A DNA stretch of 64,000 bases, from NCBI RefSeq assembly GCF_965227505.1, contig NZ_OZ245757.1, forward strand, positions 4,464,001 through 4,528,000. Reading direction: 5' to 3'. Below the pieces are notes generated by a model. That model ran no database searches, was not told where the DNA came from, and worked only from the letters and a program-made list of their open reading frames with translations. Positions 23,064 to 30,716 of the stretch are shown in pieces. The first letter of the stretch is position 1, and every line of letters begins with the position of its first letter. The position numbers were made by a program, and so were the translations under genes. This stretch comes from Pelagibius sp965227505 (GTDB lineage Bacteria > Pseudomonadota > Alphaproteobacteria > Kiloniellales > Kiloniellaceae).

Positions 23064-23592
23064 GCAGGACCGTCGCGCGCCGTCGTTCCCTCTCCCAAAC
23101 TTCTTGTTTCGAAGGGGGAGAGGAACAAGACGGCGGGGCGAAGCCTCCTGTGTTCCCCCTCCCCCTTGATGGGGGAGGGATGGGGTGGGGGTGAACGCCT
23201 TGTGGGGGTGACCCCCGGTCGAGGAAGAGCACTGCTCGCCGCCACCGCAGTTCCCCCTCACCCAGCTCCGGCTAAGCTCGCTGCGCTCGCCAAGCCTGCG
23301 CAACCCTCTCCCGCTTCTTGAGTAGAGATTGGGGGAGAGGGTTCGAAAAGTGGGGAGAGGGACAAGACGGTGGGAAGAGGGACAAGACATGGGGCGAGCC
23401 CTCCCTTGTTCCCCCTCCCCCTTTGATGGGGGAGGGATGGGGTGGGGGTGACCCCGGTCAAGCAGGAGCATCGGTGGAGGGACCCTGTCGCTCGGCGCCC
23501 TTCATTGTTTCCCTCGCCCCGGTGGGGAGAGGGAGGGGCCCGCGCCCCGATAAAGAAAGTGGGCGGGAGGGTGAGGGGGCCCTGTTCCCCCC
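23064..23592. repeat. Repeat-dense intergenic stretch
   Basis: No gene is visible. In order: a CCCTCTCCC...GGGGGAGAGG hairpin with CTTCTTGTTTCGAAG centre (23090-23126), a forward type-1 repeat (about 23157-23193), a type-2 unit in reverse (about 23252-23342), a second forward type-1 repeat (about 23410-23450) and a type-2 half (about 23512-23582, CCCGCGCCCCGATAAAG then GGGCGGGAGGGTGAGGG). Each type-1 copy is preceded by a similar AAGACGG/AAGACATGGGGCGAGCC segment, so the pair arose by duplication. The stretch separates exported-protein genes from cassette B. Confidence 0.75.
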
Positions 23593-23937
23593 TCACGTCC
23601 TGAAGGTTTCGGCCCCGGTCAGCCGCGCGCCGGGCCCGCTGGGCTCCCGACCTTCCGGTCTTTCGGCGATCCCCGCCCCATCAACCCCCACCGCGTCAAT
23701 CAGCGCGACCCCCGCCCGCTCCAGGGTCAGGCGCAGCAGCCGGGCGGTGGCGTCCCTCAGGCTGCTGCGGCCGCGTTCGAAGTTGCGGATGGTGACGCTG
23801 CTGACCGCGCTGCGGGCGGCGAGTTCCGCCTGGCTCCACCACAACAGGGCGCGCGCCGCCCGGCACTGCGCGGGGGTGAGGATCGGCGCCGGGGTTCCGC
23901 CCGAACCCGGATCGATGTCAGGCGGCGCCCCGCTCAT
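23593..23937 (-). CDS. XRE-family regulator, cassette B (translationally coupled)
   Basis: 114 residues, one HTH from about residue 22 to 75 (LTPAQCRAARALLWWSQAEL, VSSVTIRNFERGRSSLRDAT) then LRLTLERAGVALID and a proline-rich tail. It is a clear paralogue of the cassette A protein at 7244-7606. The ATG at 23937 is chosen because it overlaps the stop codon of a 26-codon leader frame as ATGA. A GTG or ATG slightly upstream (23949) is possible. Control of both cassettes by these proteins is inferred. Confidence 0.75.
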   Translation of the reverse strand: MSGAPPDIDPGSGGTPAPILTPAQCRAARALLWWSQAELAARSAVSSVTIRNFERGRSSLRDATARLLRLTLERAGVALIDAVGVDGAGIAERPEGREPSGPGARLTGAETFRT

Positions 23938-24014
23938 GCCGCCCCCCACGCCTTCGCGCCAGGGCCGCCGCCGTGAAGGCGCGGCGAATCCGTGATAGGG
24001 ATGAAAACAGCCAT
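23934..24014 (-). CDS. Putative 26-residue leader peptide of cassette B
   Basis: The frame starts at the ATG that ends the conserved leader (GGAG 8 bases upstream) and encodes MAVFIPITDSPRLHGG followed by ten more residues. Its TGA overlaps the XRE start by ATGA, a classic coupling arrangement. In cassette A the equivalent ATG begins the XRE protein itself, so a frameshift in cassette B that split one gene into two is the alternative. Confidence 0.45.
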   Translation of the reverse strand: MAVFIPITDSPRLHGGGPGAKAWGAA

Positions 24015-24081
24015 GACCTGACTCCAGTAAAGTCGGGTTGCGGTCAGGCGCGGGGCGGGTGCGCCAACACCCCCTCGCGCC
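24015..24081 (-). promoter_or_regulatory. Conserved two-hairpin leader with sequestered ribosome-binding site, copy B
   Basis: Counterpart of 7607-7680. CCTGAC/GTCAGG pairs 24017-24022 with 24043-24048; GACT/AGTC (24020-24023 and 24031-24034) can enclose the GGAG ribosome-binding site; GGCGCG/CGCGCC (24047-24052 and 24076-24081) encloses GGGTG/CACCC (24057-24061 and 24068-24072). Stems are kept while loops and several paired positions differ from copy A. Confidence 0.6.
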
Positions 24082-24138
24082 GCTGGGTCTCCGGCGGCCA
24101 TTGCGCCCGGAGGTAGAATCAAGATATCAAAGTTATAT

Positions 24139-24172
24139 AGACTTAATAGTCTCGAATCAATCCCTAAGGGAT
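24139..24172. promoter_or_regulatory. Two short palindromes between the cassette B XRE genes
   Basis: AGACT-TAAT-AGTCT (24139-24152) and ATCCCT-A-AGGGAT (24160-24172) are perfect inverted repeats in the AT-rich gap before the plus-strand XRE gene. They are operator candidates; neither matches the palindrome in cassette A. Confidence 0.45.
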
Positions 24173-24185
24173 CATTTTATTATCT

Positions 24186-24422
24186 ATGGGGCTATCAACG
24201 GCTCAACAGCTTCGTGGCGCGCGGGCCATGCTCGCTTGGTCACAACGGGAATTGGCGGAGCGCAGCGGACTTTCGGTGCCCACCATCAAGCGCCTTGAGT
24301 CCGGCAACGGTCTCCTCGCCATCCGGCTGACAACCCTCAAGAAACTCCAGTCCACGCTTGAGGCGGCCGGCATCCGCTTCATCCCCGAAAACGGCGGCGG
24401 CCCAGGAGTTCGTATTGGGTAG
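24186..24422 (+). CDS. Small XRE-family regulator, cassette B
   Basis: 78 residues, one HTH: TAQQLRGARAMLAWSQRELA, GLSVPTIKRLESGNG, then LQSTLEAAGIRFIPENGG and GVRIG. It has the same size, ending and position as the cassette A protein at 7770-8003 (divergent from the leader-controlled XRE gene, convergent with AT-rich cargo). It probably represses or autoregulates the cassette. Confidence 0.82.
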   Translation: MGLSTAQQLRGARAMLAWSQRELAERSGLSVPTIKRLESGNGLLAIRLTTLKKLQSTLEAAGIRFIPENGGGPGVRIG

Positions 24423-24449
24423 CCTGGACACTAGTGCTAGGTCTTGCTG

Positions 24450-25079
24450 TCAGGTCTCGTCTTTTGCTGCATGTGCGATGCTAAGAAGCACTATTTGATA
24501 GATGTTCCAGATGATTGACTTGAGCTTAAGGACCAATACCGCGAACCAGCCACCAATAAGGACAAACAGTCCTTGTTTGATTGCATGTAAGATTTCAGGG
24601 AACTGACTCGCCAAACAGTTGCCTACTGCTGATAACGGTCCGCCCCTATCACCGAGAAGTAAAATCACCAGAGTGAGGGCCAGAAACGATAGATAGTGGG
24701 AGAAAACGTTTAGGAAAGTGAAGAAAGCATACTTCAACAGCGATAGGCCAGAGCGTGGGTGTGTCTCCTTCGCAAGAGCGACAAACAGTTCTGGCTTTGT
24801 GATAGTGGCAAAGATTGTGAACCCGGCTAGAAGGAATCCAAGAATTGTTACTGCAAAGCCGAAGCCCAGAGATGCCCATGAGCGGATCGTATCTGTGTAA
24901 TTGAATGATGAAGCTGTAGAGGTTCCATCTTGGCTTCTGTCCCAGAAAACGAACCCAATTAGAAGTGCAAATGCTACGATAGTGACCCACATGTTGAATC
25001 GAGCATCTTTGAACCCCGGTGACCGCCAAAAGACGGCCCAAAGGCTCTTTTCATCAAACAGATCAGATTTCCAGTCCAA
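24450..25079 (-). CDS. Four-helix membrane protein, cassette B effector candidate
   Basis: 209 residues, family not recognised. Hydrophobic segments lie at about 30-46, 71-92, 116-142 and 168-186; no catalytic motif or signal peptide is seen. The gene is AT-richer than the chromosome. It starts 7 bases after the stop of the 25087-26088 gene, so both are certainly one operon. A small membrane protein encoded behind a soluble partner is a common layout for abortive-infection systems (membrane effector and sensor); that role is inferred. The size pairing recalls Kiwa (KwaA/KwaB), but no sequence match can be claimed. Confidence 0.65.
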   Translation of the reverse strand: MDWKSDLFDEKSLWAVFWRSPGFKDARFNMWVTIVAFALLIGFVFWDRSQDGTSTASSFNYTDTIRSWASLGFGFAVTILGFLLAGFTIFATITKPELFVALAKETHPRSGLSLLKYAFFTFLNVFSHYLSFLALTLVILLLGDRGGPLSAVGNCLASQFPEILHAIKQGLFVLIGGWFAVLVLKLKSIIWNIYQIVLLSIAHAAKDET

Positions 25080-25086
25080 AACTGCA

Positions 25087-26088
25087 TCAGTCTCCGAATA
25101 GATCCCTTAGCCGCCTAAGGACTGTGTCAGCATTTGCGGAGCTAGCATCAAGGGTGATCGTTTTGCTTTGGACGAGACGTTTGAATTTCTCGTAGATCAG
25201 TTTGATGCGCTTTGATCGATCAACTGGAAGCGTCTCGATTGGCACCGAGTACCTGAAGCTCTCGTTGTTACCCCTTAAAATGTTTCCCTGACGATCTTTG
25301 CCATCAAGCTTAACTGTTTGGTTACCCGCTGCCGCAGCGTCGTGTATCTCTTTTGAGGCTTCATCAGCTTGCAGCCCCTTTGGGTTGCGATGAACAATCT
25401 TGGTTTTCTCAGCTCCAATTGCGTGGTTCTTGTCTCTCAGTTGCTGCCACCATTCTCCACCCTGGATTTCTTGATTTGGCCGCAACAGAGTGAGTTCAAC
25501 CAACCTCAGCGTTTTGTATTGGTGAAGAAAATCATCGATGCTTGATCGCGACGCAAGGGGTACAACGACGAGAGATGGTTTAGGGTGCTCCTCTCGCAGT
25601 GCCTTCTTGGAGATCTTTTCAGCAGTCGCTTTTCCAGCCTGGTAGAGTTCATCTATGTACTTTTTATGCTTCGCTCGCAGAAAGCTTCCGATTGTTGAGG
25701 AGAATGCTTTGACGTCGGGTGCATGAGGTGTCTCTGGAAGGTATAGAAGTTTGTGATTGTTTAGTATCAATACAAAAAATGCGGAAGGTGACGATTGGAT
25801 CTCTGCTTCGTCTTGACGCAGCCCTTTGCCTTCCTCAAAAATTTGAGTTCTTCGAAGTGAAGTGTCTTTAACAAATTGCCCCGCAATCGCTAAGACTAGT
25901 TGTTTTTTCTGCTCTAATATCTCCAATTTGCTGTTCAAGAGAAAGTATTCTGTTGTTTCACCATAAGTGCGCACCATGGTGTCGTCTGTGAACGCTGGTA
26001 AAACAATCTCTTCCAAGTAATCCAGCATTTCTCCCGATTCACCGAACCTGCAGATGAAGTTCGCAAATGAGAGGCGATGGTCTGCCAT
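25087..26088 (-). CDS. Uncharacterised cytosolic protein, possibly DUF4747-like, cassette B
   Basis: 333 residues. The order of elements recalls DUF4747-type proteins: an N-terminal beta-rich part, SSPSAFFVLILNNHKLLYLP, the helix FSSTIGSFLRAKHKKYIDEL, a strand LVELTLLRPNQEI, then a charged segment and DGKDRQGNILRG. I hold the family name loosely. ATG at 26088 is chosen over an in-frame GTG at 26097; no strong ribosome-binding site supports either. It lies 7 bases upstream of the four-helix membrane protein gene and is AT-rich like it. It could be the sensor of a two-gene defence module. Confidence 0.6.
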   Translation of the reverse strand: MADHRLSFANFICRFGESGEMLDYLEEIVLPAFTDDTMVRTYGETTEYFLLNSKLEILEQKKQLVLAIAGQFVKDTSLRRTQIFEEGKGLRQDEAEIQSSPSAFFVLILNNHKLLYLPETPHAPDVKAFSSTIGSFLRAKHKKYIDELYQAGKATAEKISKKALREEHPKPSLVVVPLASRSSIDDFLHQYKTLRLVELTLLRPNQEIQGGEWWQQLRDKNHAIGAEKTKIVHRNPKGLQADEASKEIHDAAAAGNQTVKLDGKDRQGNILRGNNESFRYSVPIETLPVDRSKRIKLIYEKFKRLVQSKTITLDASSANADTVLRRLRDLFGD

Positions 26089-26097
26089 TGTGCTCAC

Positions 26098-26409
26098 TCA
26101 GTATTCTGATTGGCCATGAATTCTACTGAGGGTAGTATAGATAAAGCAGTGCTGCGCGCAAGACTATCTCATCCTATGGATTCCAACTGGAGCCCGTGGG
26201 TCTAGTGGATAGGGGCACTTCGGAGGTTGGCGCAGCTACCGTGGCCCAACACCTGACCTGACGAGTTTCGCTTCTGACTTTTGAGGTCCGGTGTTTCAAG
26301 ATTTTGTGCGCTACGAGTGAATGAAGGCACACAACATCATCACGCGGCTACCATAAAGACAGGCTCTGTCCGCTATTACGTGAGAGCGACTATTTGAGGG
26401 GGTCTTGAG
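26098..26409. other. Intergenic stretch between divergent cassette B operons
   Basis: The region separates the minus-strand pair from the plus-strand nuclease gene and must hold both promoters. Around 26192-26216 the sequence GTGGGTCTAGTGGATAGGGG looks like a tRNA D-arm, and GAGGTCCGGTGTTTCAAG at 26283-26300 looks like a T-arm, but the parts cannot be folded into one tRNA. It may be a decayed tRNA fragment. No coding frame is supported. Confidence 0.4.
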
Positions 26410-27390
26410 ATGCCTTTGGTCCTTGTACAGAACGAACGCACGGCAATCGAAGCGCATGAGCGTTGGAAGGACATCACGGGCGAGCAGTATCACATTCCGA
26501 ACCAGTACAAGAACCGCATGGTGCGGGGTACGCCATTTGTCTACTACCGAGGTACACGGCGGGCGAATGGGCGACGTGGTACGCCGGAGTATTTCGGTTG
26601 TGGAGTGATCGGTCAGGTTTGGCGCGACCCTTCAGTTCCGGAGAGCGAACCAAAGCGAAGCTGGGCGTGGTTTTGTCAGATTGAGAACTATGTACCGTTC
26701 AGGACTCCCGTGCCTGCGAAAATCCGTGGTGAGCACATCGAGTGGATTCCGCGAAACTTTTGGGGCGTAGCAGTTCGAGAACTGTCCGAACCTGCCTACC
26801 GTCATATCCTCCGCTTGGCCGGTCTTTCGAGGCTTGCCAAATCCAGGCGTGTGACCAAAGCGATTTTGCCTCCCATTCGTGATGTAAGAACTTCGAGAGA
26901 GGTGGTGCGTCCATCACTCCTTTTGCCCCAAAAACGTTCTAAGGATGCCAAGGCGAATTCTGGAGGACCGTCAAGACGATACTCCAGAAATGCGAAGCTC
27001 ATTGGAGACAGGGCGGAAGAGGTTGTGTTCCGTCACCTCTCCGATCGTATGGAGGATCTCAATGCTACAGAGGTCCGTTGGGTCGCGAATGAGGGTGAGA
27101 CACCTGGCTGGGATATCGAATACACCGACGCCAATGGCCAAACGATAGCGGTCGAAGTTAAAGGCACCAACGCAGCCGCGTTCACGAGCATTGAGTTGAC
27201 CGGCGGCGAGTGGGGCGCTGCCCAAAGGCTGGGAAAGCGCTATCGCCTTTTTCTTGTGGCTGACTGCTTGAGTACAAATCCACAAATCGAAGAGGTTCGC
27301 AACCCAGCAGCACTTGCCGACAAAGGAGCTTTGGAGTTGACACCTATTCGGTGGAGGGTGGTCCGACCTGCAAAGGCAAACGCCCGCTGA
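26410..27390 (+). CDS. Putative modification-dependent restriction endonuclease (PUA-like reader + DUF3883 nuclease)
   Basis: 326 residues in two domains. Residues 25-140 (YHIPNQYKNRMV, GTPFVYYRGTRR, GTPEYFGCGVIGQVW) look like the PUA/EVE-like modified-base reader found in several restriction enzymes. Residues 195-285 are a DUF3883-type PD-(D/E)xK fold: LIGDRAEEVVFRHL, then Asp235 in GWDIEY and Glu249-x-Lys251 in VEVKGT, followed by IELTGGEW. The pieces together suggest cleavage of modified foreign DNA. GAGGG lies about 11 bases before the ATG. It is the plus-strand part of cassette B, divergent from the membrane-protein operon, with composition between that operon and the chromosome. Confidence 0.75.
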   Translation: MPLVLVQNERTAIEAHERWKDITGEQYHIPNQYKNRMVRGTPFVYYRGTRRANGRRGTPEYFGCGVIGQVWRDPSVPESEPKRSWAWFCQIENYVPFRTPVPAKIRGEHIEWIPRNFWGVAVRELSEPAYRHILRLAGLSRLAKSRRVTKAILPPIRDVRTSREVVRPSLLLPQKRSKDAKANSGGPSRRYSRNAKLIGDRAEEVVFRHLSDRMEDLNATEVRWVANEGETPGWDIEYTDANGQTIAVEVKGTNAAAFTSIELTGGEWGAAQRLGKRYRLFLVADCLSTNPQIEEVRNPAALADKGALELTPIRWRVVRPAKANAR

Positions 27391-27506
27391 TAGGTGCTTG
27401 GTGCCCACTTCCCTTGACCCCGCACCCAAACGGCGGGACAGTCGAGTGCCGGGCTTGAGTTCCCGGCATCTCCAAGGCCAACAACAAACGCCCGAAAGCC
27501 CGCGCC

Positions 27507-30500
27507 ATGGAACGTCCTGCCGTCGTTGTCGATAACGGTCATCCCGCCCCGCAAACCGAGACCCTGCGCCGGCGGCTCCGCGAACACCTGAGGACCGACG
27601 AGGCCGCCGTGGTGAAGGCGCTGCTGGACGCCGCAGCCATGCCTCACGACGCGCAGGACCGCATCGCCGAGCAGGCGCGGGGGCTGGTGGCGGCGGTGCG
27701 CGGGGCGCGGATCGGCCAGGGCGGGCTGGATGCCTTCCTCCACGAGTTCGAACTCTCCAGCAAGGAGGGGGTGGTGCTCATGTGCCTGGCCGAGGCGCTG
27801 CTGCGCGTGCCGGATGCCGCCACCGTCGACAAGCTGATCAAGGACAAGATCGCCGAGGCCGACTGGCAGGGCCACCTGGGCCAGAGCGAATCCCTCTTCG
27901 TCAACGCCTCCACCTGGGCGCTGATGCTGACGGGCCGGGTCGTGAAGCTGGACGAGCACGACGCCCGCGACCTCGGCGGCACCCTGCGCCGCCTGGTGCA
28001 GAAGTCCGGCGAGCCGGTGATCCGCAGCGCCGTCACCCAGGCCATGCGCATCCTCGGGCGCCAGTTCGTCATGGGCCGCAGCATCGAAGAGGCGCTGGAG
28101 CGCGCCCGCGCCCAGGAGAAGAAGGGCTACCGCTACTCCTACGACATGCTCGGCGAGGCGGCCTACACCATGGCCGATGCCGGGCGCTACTTCCGCGCCT
28201 ATGCCGAGGCCATCGGCGCCATCGGCAAGGCCGCCGAGGGGAGAGGGCCCATCGACGCGCCGGGCATCTCCATCAAGCTCTCCGCCCTGCATCCGCGCTA
28301 CGCCTTTGCCCAGCGCGAACGGGCGCTGCGCGAACTGGTGCCGCAGCTGAAGGCGCTGGCCCTCGACGCCAAGGCCGCCGACGTCGGCCTGACGGTGGAC
28401 GCGGAGGAGTCGGAGCGCCTCGACCTCTCCCTCGACATCATCGAGGCGGTCTCCGGCGATCCGGATCTCGCCGGCTGGGACGGCTTCGGCCTGGCGGTGC
28501 AGGCCTATCAGAAGCGCGGCCTGCCGCTGCTCGACTGGCTGGCCGACATGGCGCGGCGCCACAACCGGCGGCTCATGGTGCGCCTGGTCAAGGGCGCCTA
28601 CTGGGACAGCGAGGTGAAGCACGCCCAGGAGCTGGGCCACGAAGGCTATCCGGTCTTCACCCGCAAGGCCTCCACCGATCTCTCCTACCTCGCCTGCGCC
28701 AAGCGCCTGCTGGCGGAGCCGGAGGCCTTCTATCCGCAGTTCGCCACCCACAACGCCCACTCCCTGGCCTGGGTGCTGGAGGCGGCGGGCAACAGGCAGG
28801 ACTACGAGTTCCAACGCCTCCACGGCATGGGCGAGGCGCTCTACGACCAGGTGGTCGGGCCTGACAAGCTGAACCGGCCCTGCCGCATCTACGCGCCGGT
28901 GGGCAGCCACGAGGACCTGCTGGCCTATCTCGTGCGCCGGCTGCTGGAAAACGGCGCCAACTCCTCCTTCGTCAACCGCATCCAGGACGAGAAGCTGCCG
29001 GTGGACGCCATCGTCGCCGACCCGGCGGCGAAGCTGCGCGCCGCCGCCCAGATTCCGCACCCGAGCATTCCGCTGCCGGCCGACCTCTTCGGGGAGGAAC
29101 GCGCGGCGGCGGCGGGCATCGACCTCGACGATCCCCTGGCCGTGGCGGCCCTGCAGCGGGACATGGACACCGCGGCGGAGGAATCGTGGCGCGCCGGGCC
29201 GCTGGTCGGCGGCGTCGAGCAGAGGACAGGGCAGAGGGCAGGGGAGCGCCGCCCCGTTACAAACCCGGCGGACCGCGGCGAGACGGTGGGTGAGATCGCC
29301 TGGACCACGGCGGAGCAGGCCGAACAGGCGCTCGCCCGCGCCCAGCGCGCCGCCTTTGCCTGGAACGCCACCCCGGCGGCGGAGCGCGCCGCCTGCCTGG
29401 CGCGGGCCGCCGACATGATGGAAGCGGCGATGCCGCGGCTGATGGCCTTCTGCCGGCGCGAGGCGGGCAAGACCCTGCCCGACGGCGTGGCGGAGGTGCG
29501 CGAGGCTGTCGACTTCCTGCGCTACTACGGCGCCCGCGCCGCGGCGGAGTTCTCCCGGCCCCTGGCGCTGCCCGGGCCGACGGGGGAGCGCAACGAGATC
29601 TCCCTGCAGGGGCGCGGCGTCTTCCTCTGCATCTCCCCCTGGAACTTCCCGCTGGCGATCTTCACCGGCCAGGTCTCGGCGGCGCTGGCCGCCGGCAACG
29701 CGGTGATCGCCAAGCCGGCGGAACAGACCGGCCTTGTCGCGGCTGAAGCCGTGCGCATCCTGCACCGCGCCGGGGTGCCCGGCGACGTGCTGCACCTGCT
29801 GCCCGGCGACGGCCCGACGGTGGCAGCCCCCCTGGTGAGCGATCCGCGCATCGCCGGGGTCGCCTTCACCGGCTCCACCGAGACGGCGCGCATCATCAAC
29901 CAGGCGCTGGCGGCCCGCGAAGGGGCCATCGTGCCGCTGATCGCCGAGACCGGCGGGCAGAACGCCATGCTGGTGGACTCCACCGCCCTGCCGGAACAGG
30001 TGACCGAGGACGTTCTGACCTCGGCCTTCCAGTCGGCGGGCCAGCGCTGCTCGGCCCTGCGCGTCCTCTTCCTGCAGGAGGACGTGGCCGACAGGATGCT
30101 GACCATGCTGACCGGCGCCATGGAGGAACTGGTGGTGGGCGACCCCGGCCTGCTCTCCACCGACGTCGGCCCGGTGATCGACGAGGAGGCCAAGGCGGTG
30201 CTGGAGGCCCACAAGGCCCGCATGGCCAGGGAGGCCCGGACGATTTACGAGGTCGCGATGCCGGCGGAAGCGGGGAAGGGCTGCTTCGTAACCCCCGCCG
30301 CCTACGAGATCGACGACATCGCCGTGCTGGAGCGGGAAGTCTTCGGGCCCATCCTCCACGTCGTGCGCTACCGCGCCGACCGCCTCGACCGGGTGCTCGA
30401 CGCCATCGCCGGGACCGGCTACGGCCTGACCCTGGGCGTGCACAGCCGCATCGACGCGACGGTGGAGCAGATCACCCGGCGCCTGCCGGTGGGTAACGCC

Positions 30501-30698
30501 TACGTGAACCGCAACATCATCGGCGCCGTGGTCGGCGTGCAGCCCTTCGGCGGCCAGGGCCTCTCGGGCACCGGCCCCAAGGCCGGCGGCCCGCGCTACC
30601 TGCACCGCTTCGCCACCGAGAAGACCCTTTCCGTGGACACCACGGCGGCCGGCGGCAACGCCTCCCTCATGTCCCTGCAGGAGGGGCTGTCGCGCTAA
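27507..30698 (+). CDS. putA: Bifunctional proline dehydrogenase/L-glutamate gamma-semialdehyde dehydrogenase PutA
   Basis: 1063 residues. PutA oxidises proline to glutamate: an FAD-dependent proline dehydrogenase domain (about 130-470, with IDAPGISIKLSALHPRY and the RLVKGAYWDSEVK strand) then an NAD-dependent aldehyde dehydrogenase (about 540-1010) with catalytic Cys848 in GQRCSAL and Glu814 in AETGGQNAM. The N-terminus lacks a ribbon-helix-helix domain, so this form does not repress its own gene. A Lrp-type regulator would be typical but none is adjacent. It marks the return to normal GC after cassette B. Confidence 0.96.
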   Translation: MERPAVVVDNGHPAPQTETLRRRLREHLRTDEAAVVKALLDAAAMPHDAQDRIAEQARGLVAAVRGARIGQGGLDAFLHEFELSSKEGVVLMCLAEALLRVPDAATVDKLIKDKIAEADWQGHLGQSESLFVNASTWALMLTGRVVKLDEHDARDLGGTLRRLVQKSGEPVIRSAVTQAMRILGRQFVMGRSIEEALERARAQEKKGYRYSYDMLGEAAYTMADAGRYFRAYAEAIGAIGKAAEGRGPIDAPGISIKLSALHPRYAFAQRERALRELVPQLKALALDAKAADVGLTVDAEESERLDLSLDIIEAVSGDPDLAGWDGFGLAVQAYQKRGLPLLDWLADMARRHNRRLMVRLVKGAYWDSEVKHAQELGHEGYPVFTRKASTDLSYLACAKRLLAEPEAFYPQFATHNAHSLAWVLEAAGNRQDYEFQRLHGMGEALYDQVVGPDKLNRPCRIYAPVGSHEDLLAYLVRRLLENGANSSFVNRIQDEKLPVDAIVADPAAKLRAAAQIPHPSIPLPADLFGEERAAAAGIDLDDPLAVAALQRDMDTAAEESWRAGPLVGGVEQRTGQRAGERRPVTNPADRGETVGEIAWTTAEQAEQALARAQRAAFAWNATPAAERAACLARAADMMEAAMPRLMAFCRREAGKTLPDGVAEVREAVDFLRYYGARAAAEFSRPLALPGPTGERNEISLQGRGVFLCISPWNFPLAIFTGQVSAALAAGNAVIAKPAEQTGLVAAEAVRILHRAGVPGDVLHLLPGDGPTVAAPLVSDPRIAGVAFTGSTETARIINQALAAREGAIVPLIAETGGQNAMLVDSTALPEQVTEDVLTSAFQSAGQRCSALRVLFLQEDVADRMLTMLTGAMEELVVGDPGLLSTDVGPVIDEEAKAVLEAHKARMAREARTIYEVAMPAEAGKGCFVTPAAYEIDDIAVLEREVFGPILHVVRYRADRLDRVLDAIAGTGYGLTLGVHSRIDATVEQITRRLPVGNAYVNRNIIGAVVGVQPFGGQGLSGTGPKAGGPRYLHRFATEKTLSVDTTAAGGNASLMSLQEGLSR

Positions 30699-30716
30699 GG
30701 CCGCCGGCGAACCGCG

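Noticed and set aside
23090..23582. CRISPR-like array
   Set aside because: The repeats are palindromic, of two types, in both orientations and irregularly spaced; there are no unique spacers of constant length and no cas genes.
24450..26088. Calling the soluble/membrane pair a Kiwa system
   Set aside because: Sizes and membrane topology are similar, but gene order is reversed and no specific sequence match could be recognised.
26192..26300. tRNA gene in cassette B gap
   Set aside because: D-arm-like and T-arm-like pieces are present, but no acceptor stem or anticodon arm pairs, so at most a decayed fragment.
27240..30605. Very long open frame antisense to putA
   Set aside because: It mirrors the codon structure of putA in GC-rich sequence, has His/Gln/Gly/Arg-rich composition without domains, and no ribosome-binding site.
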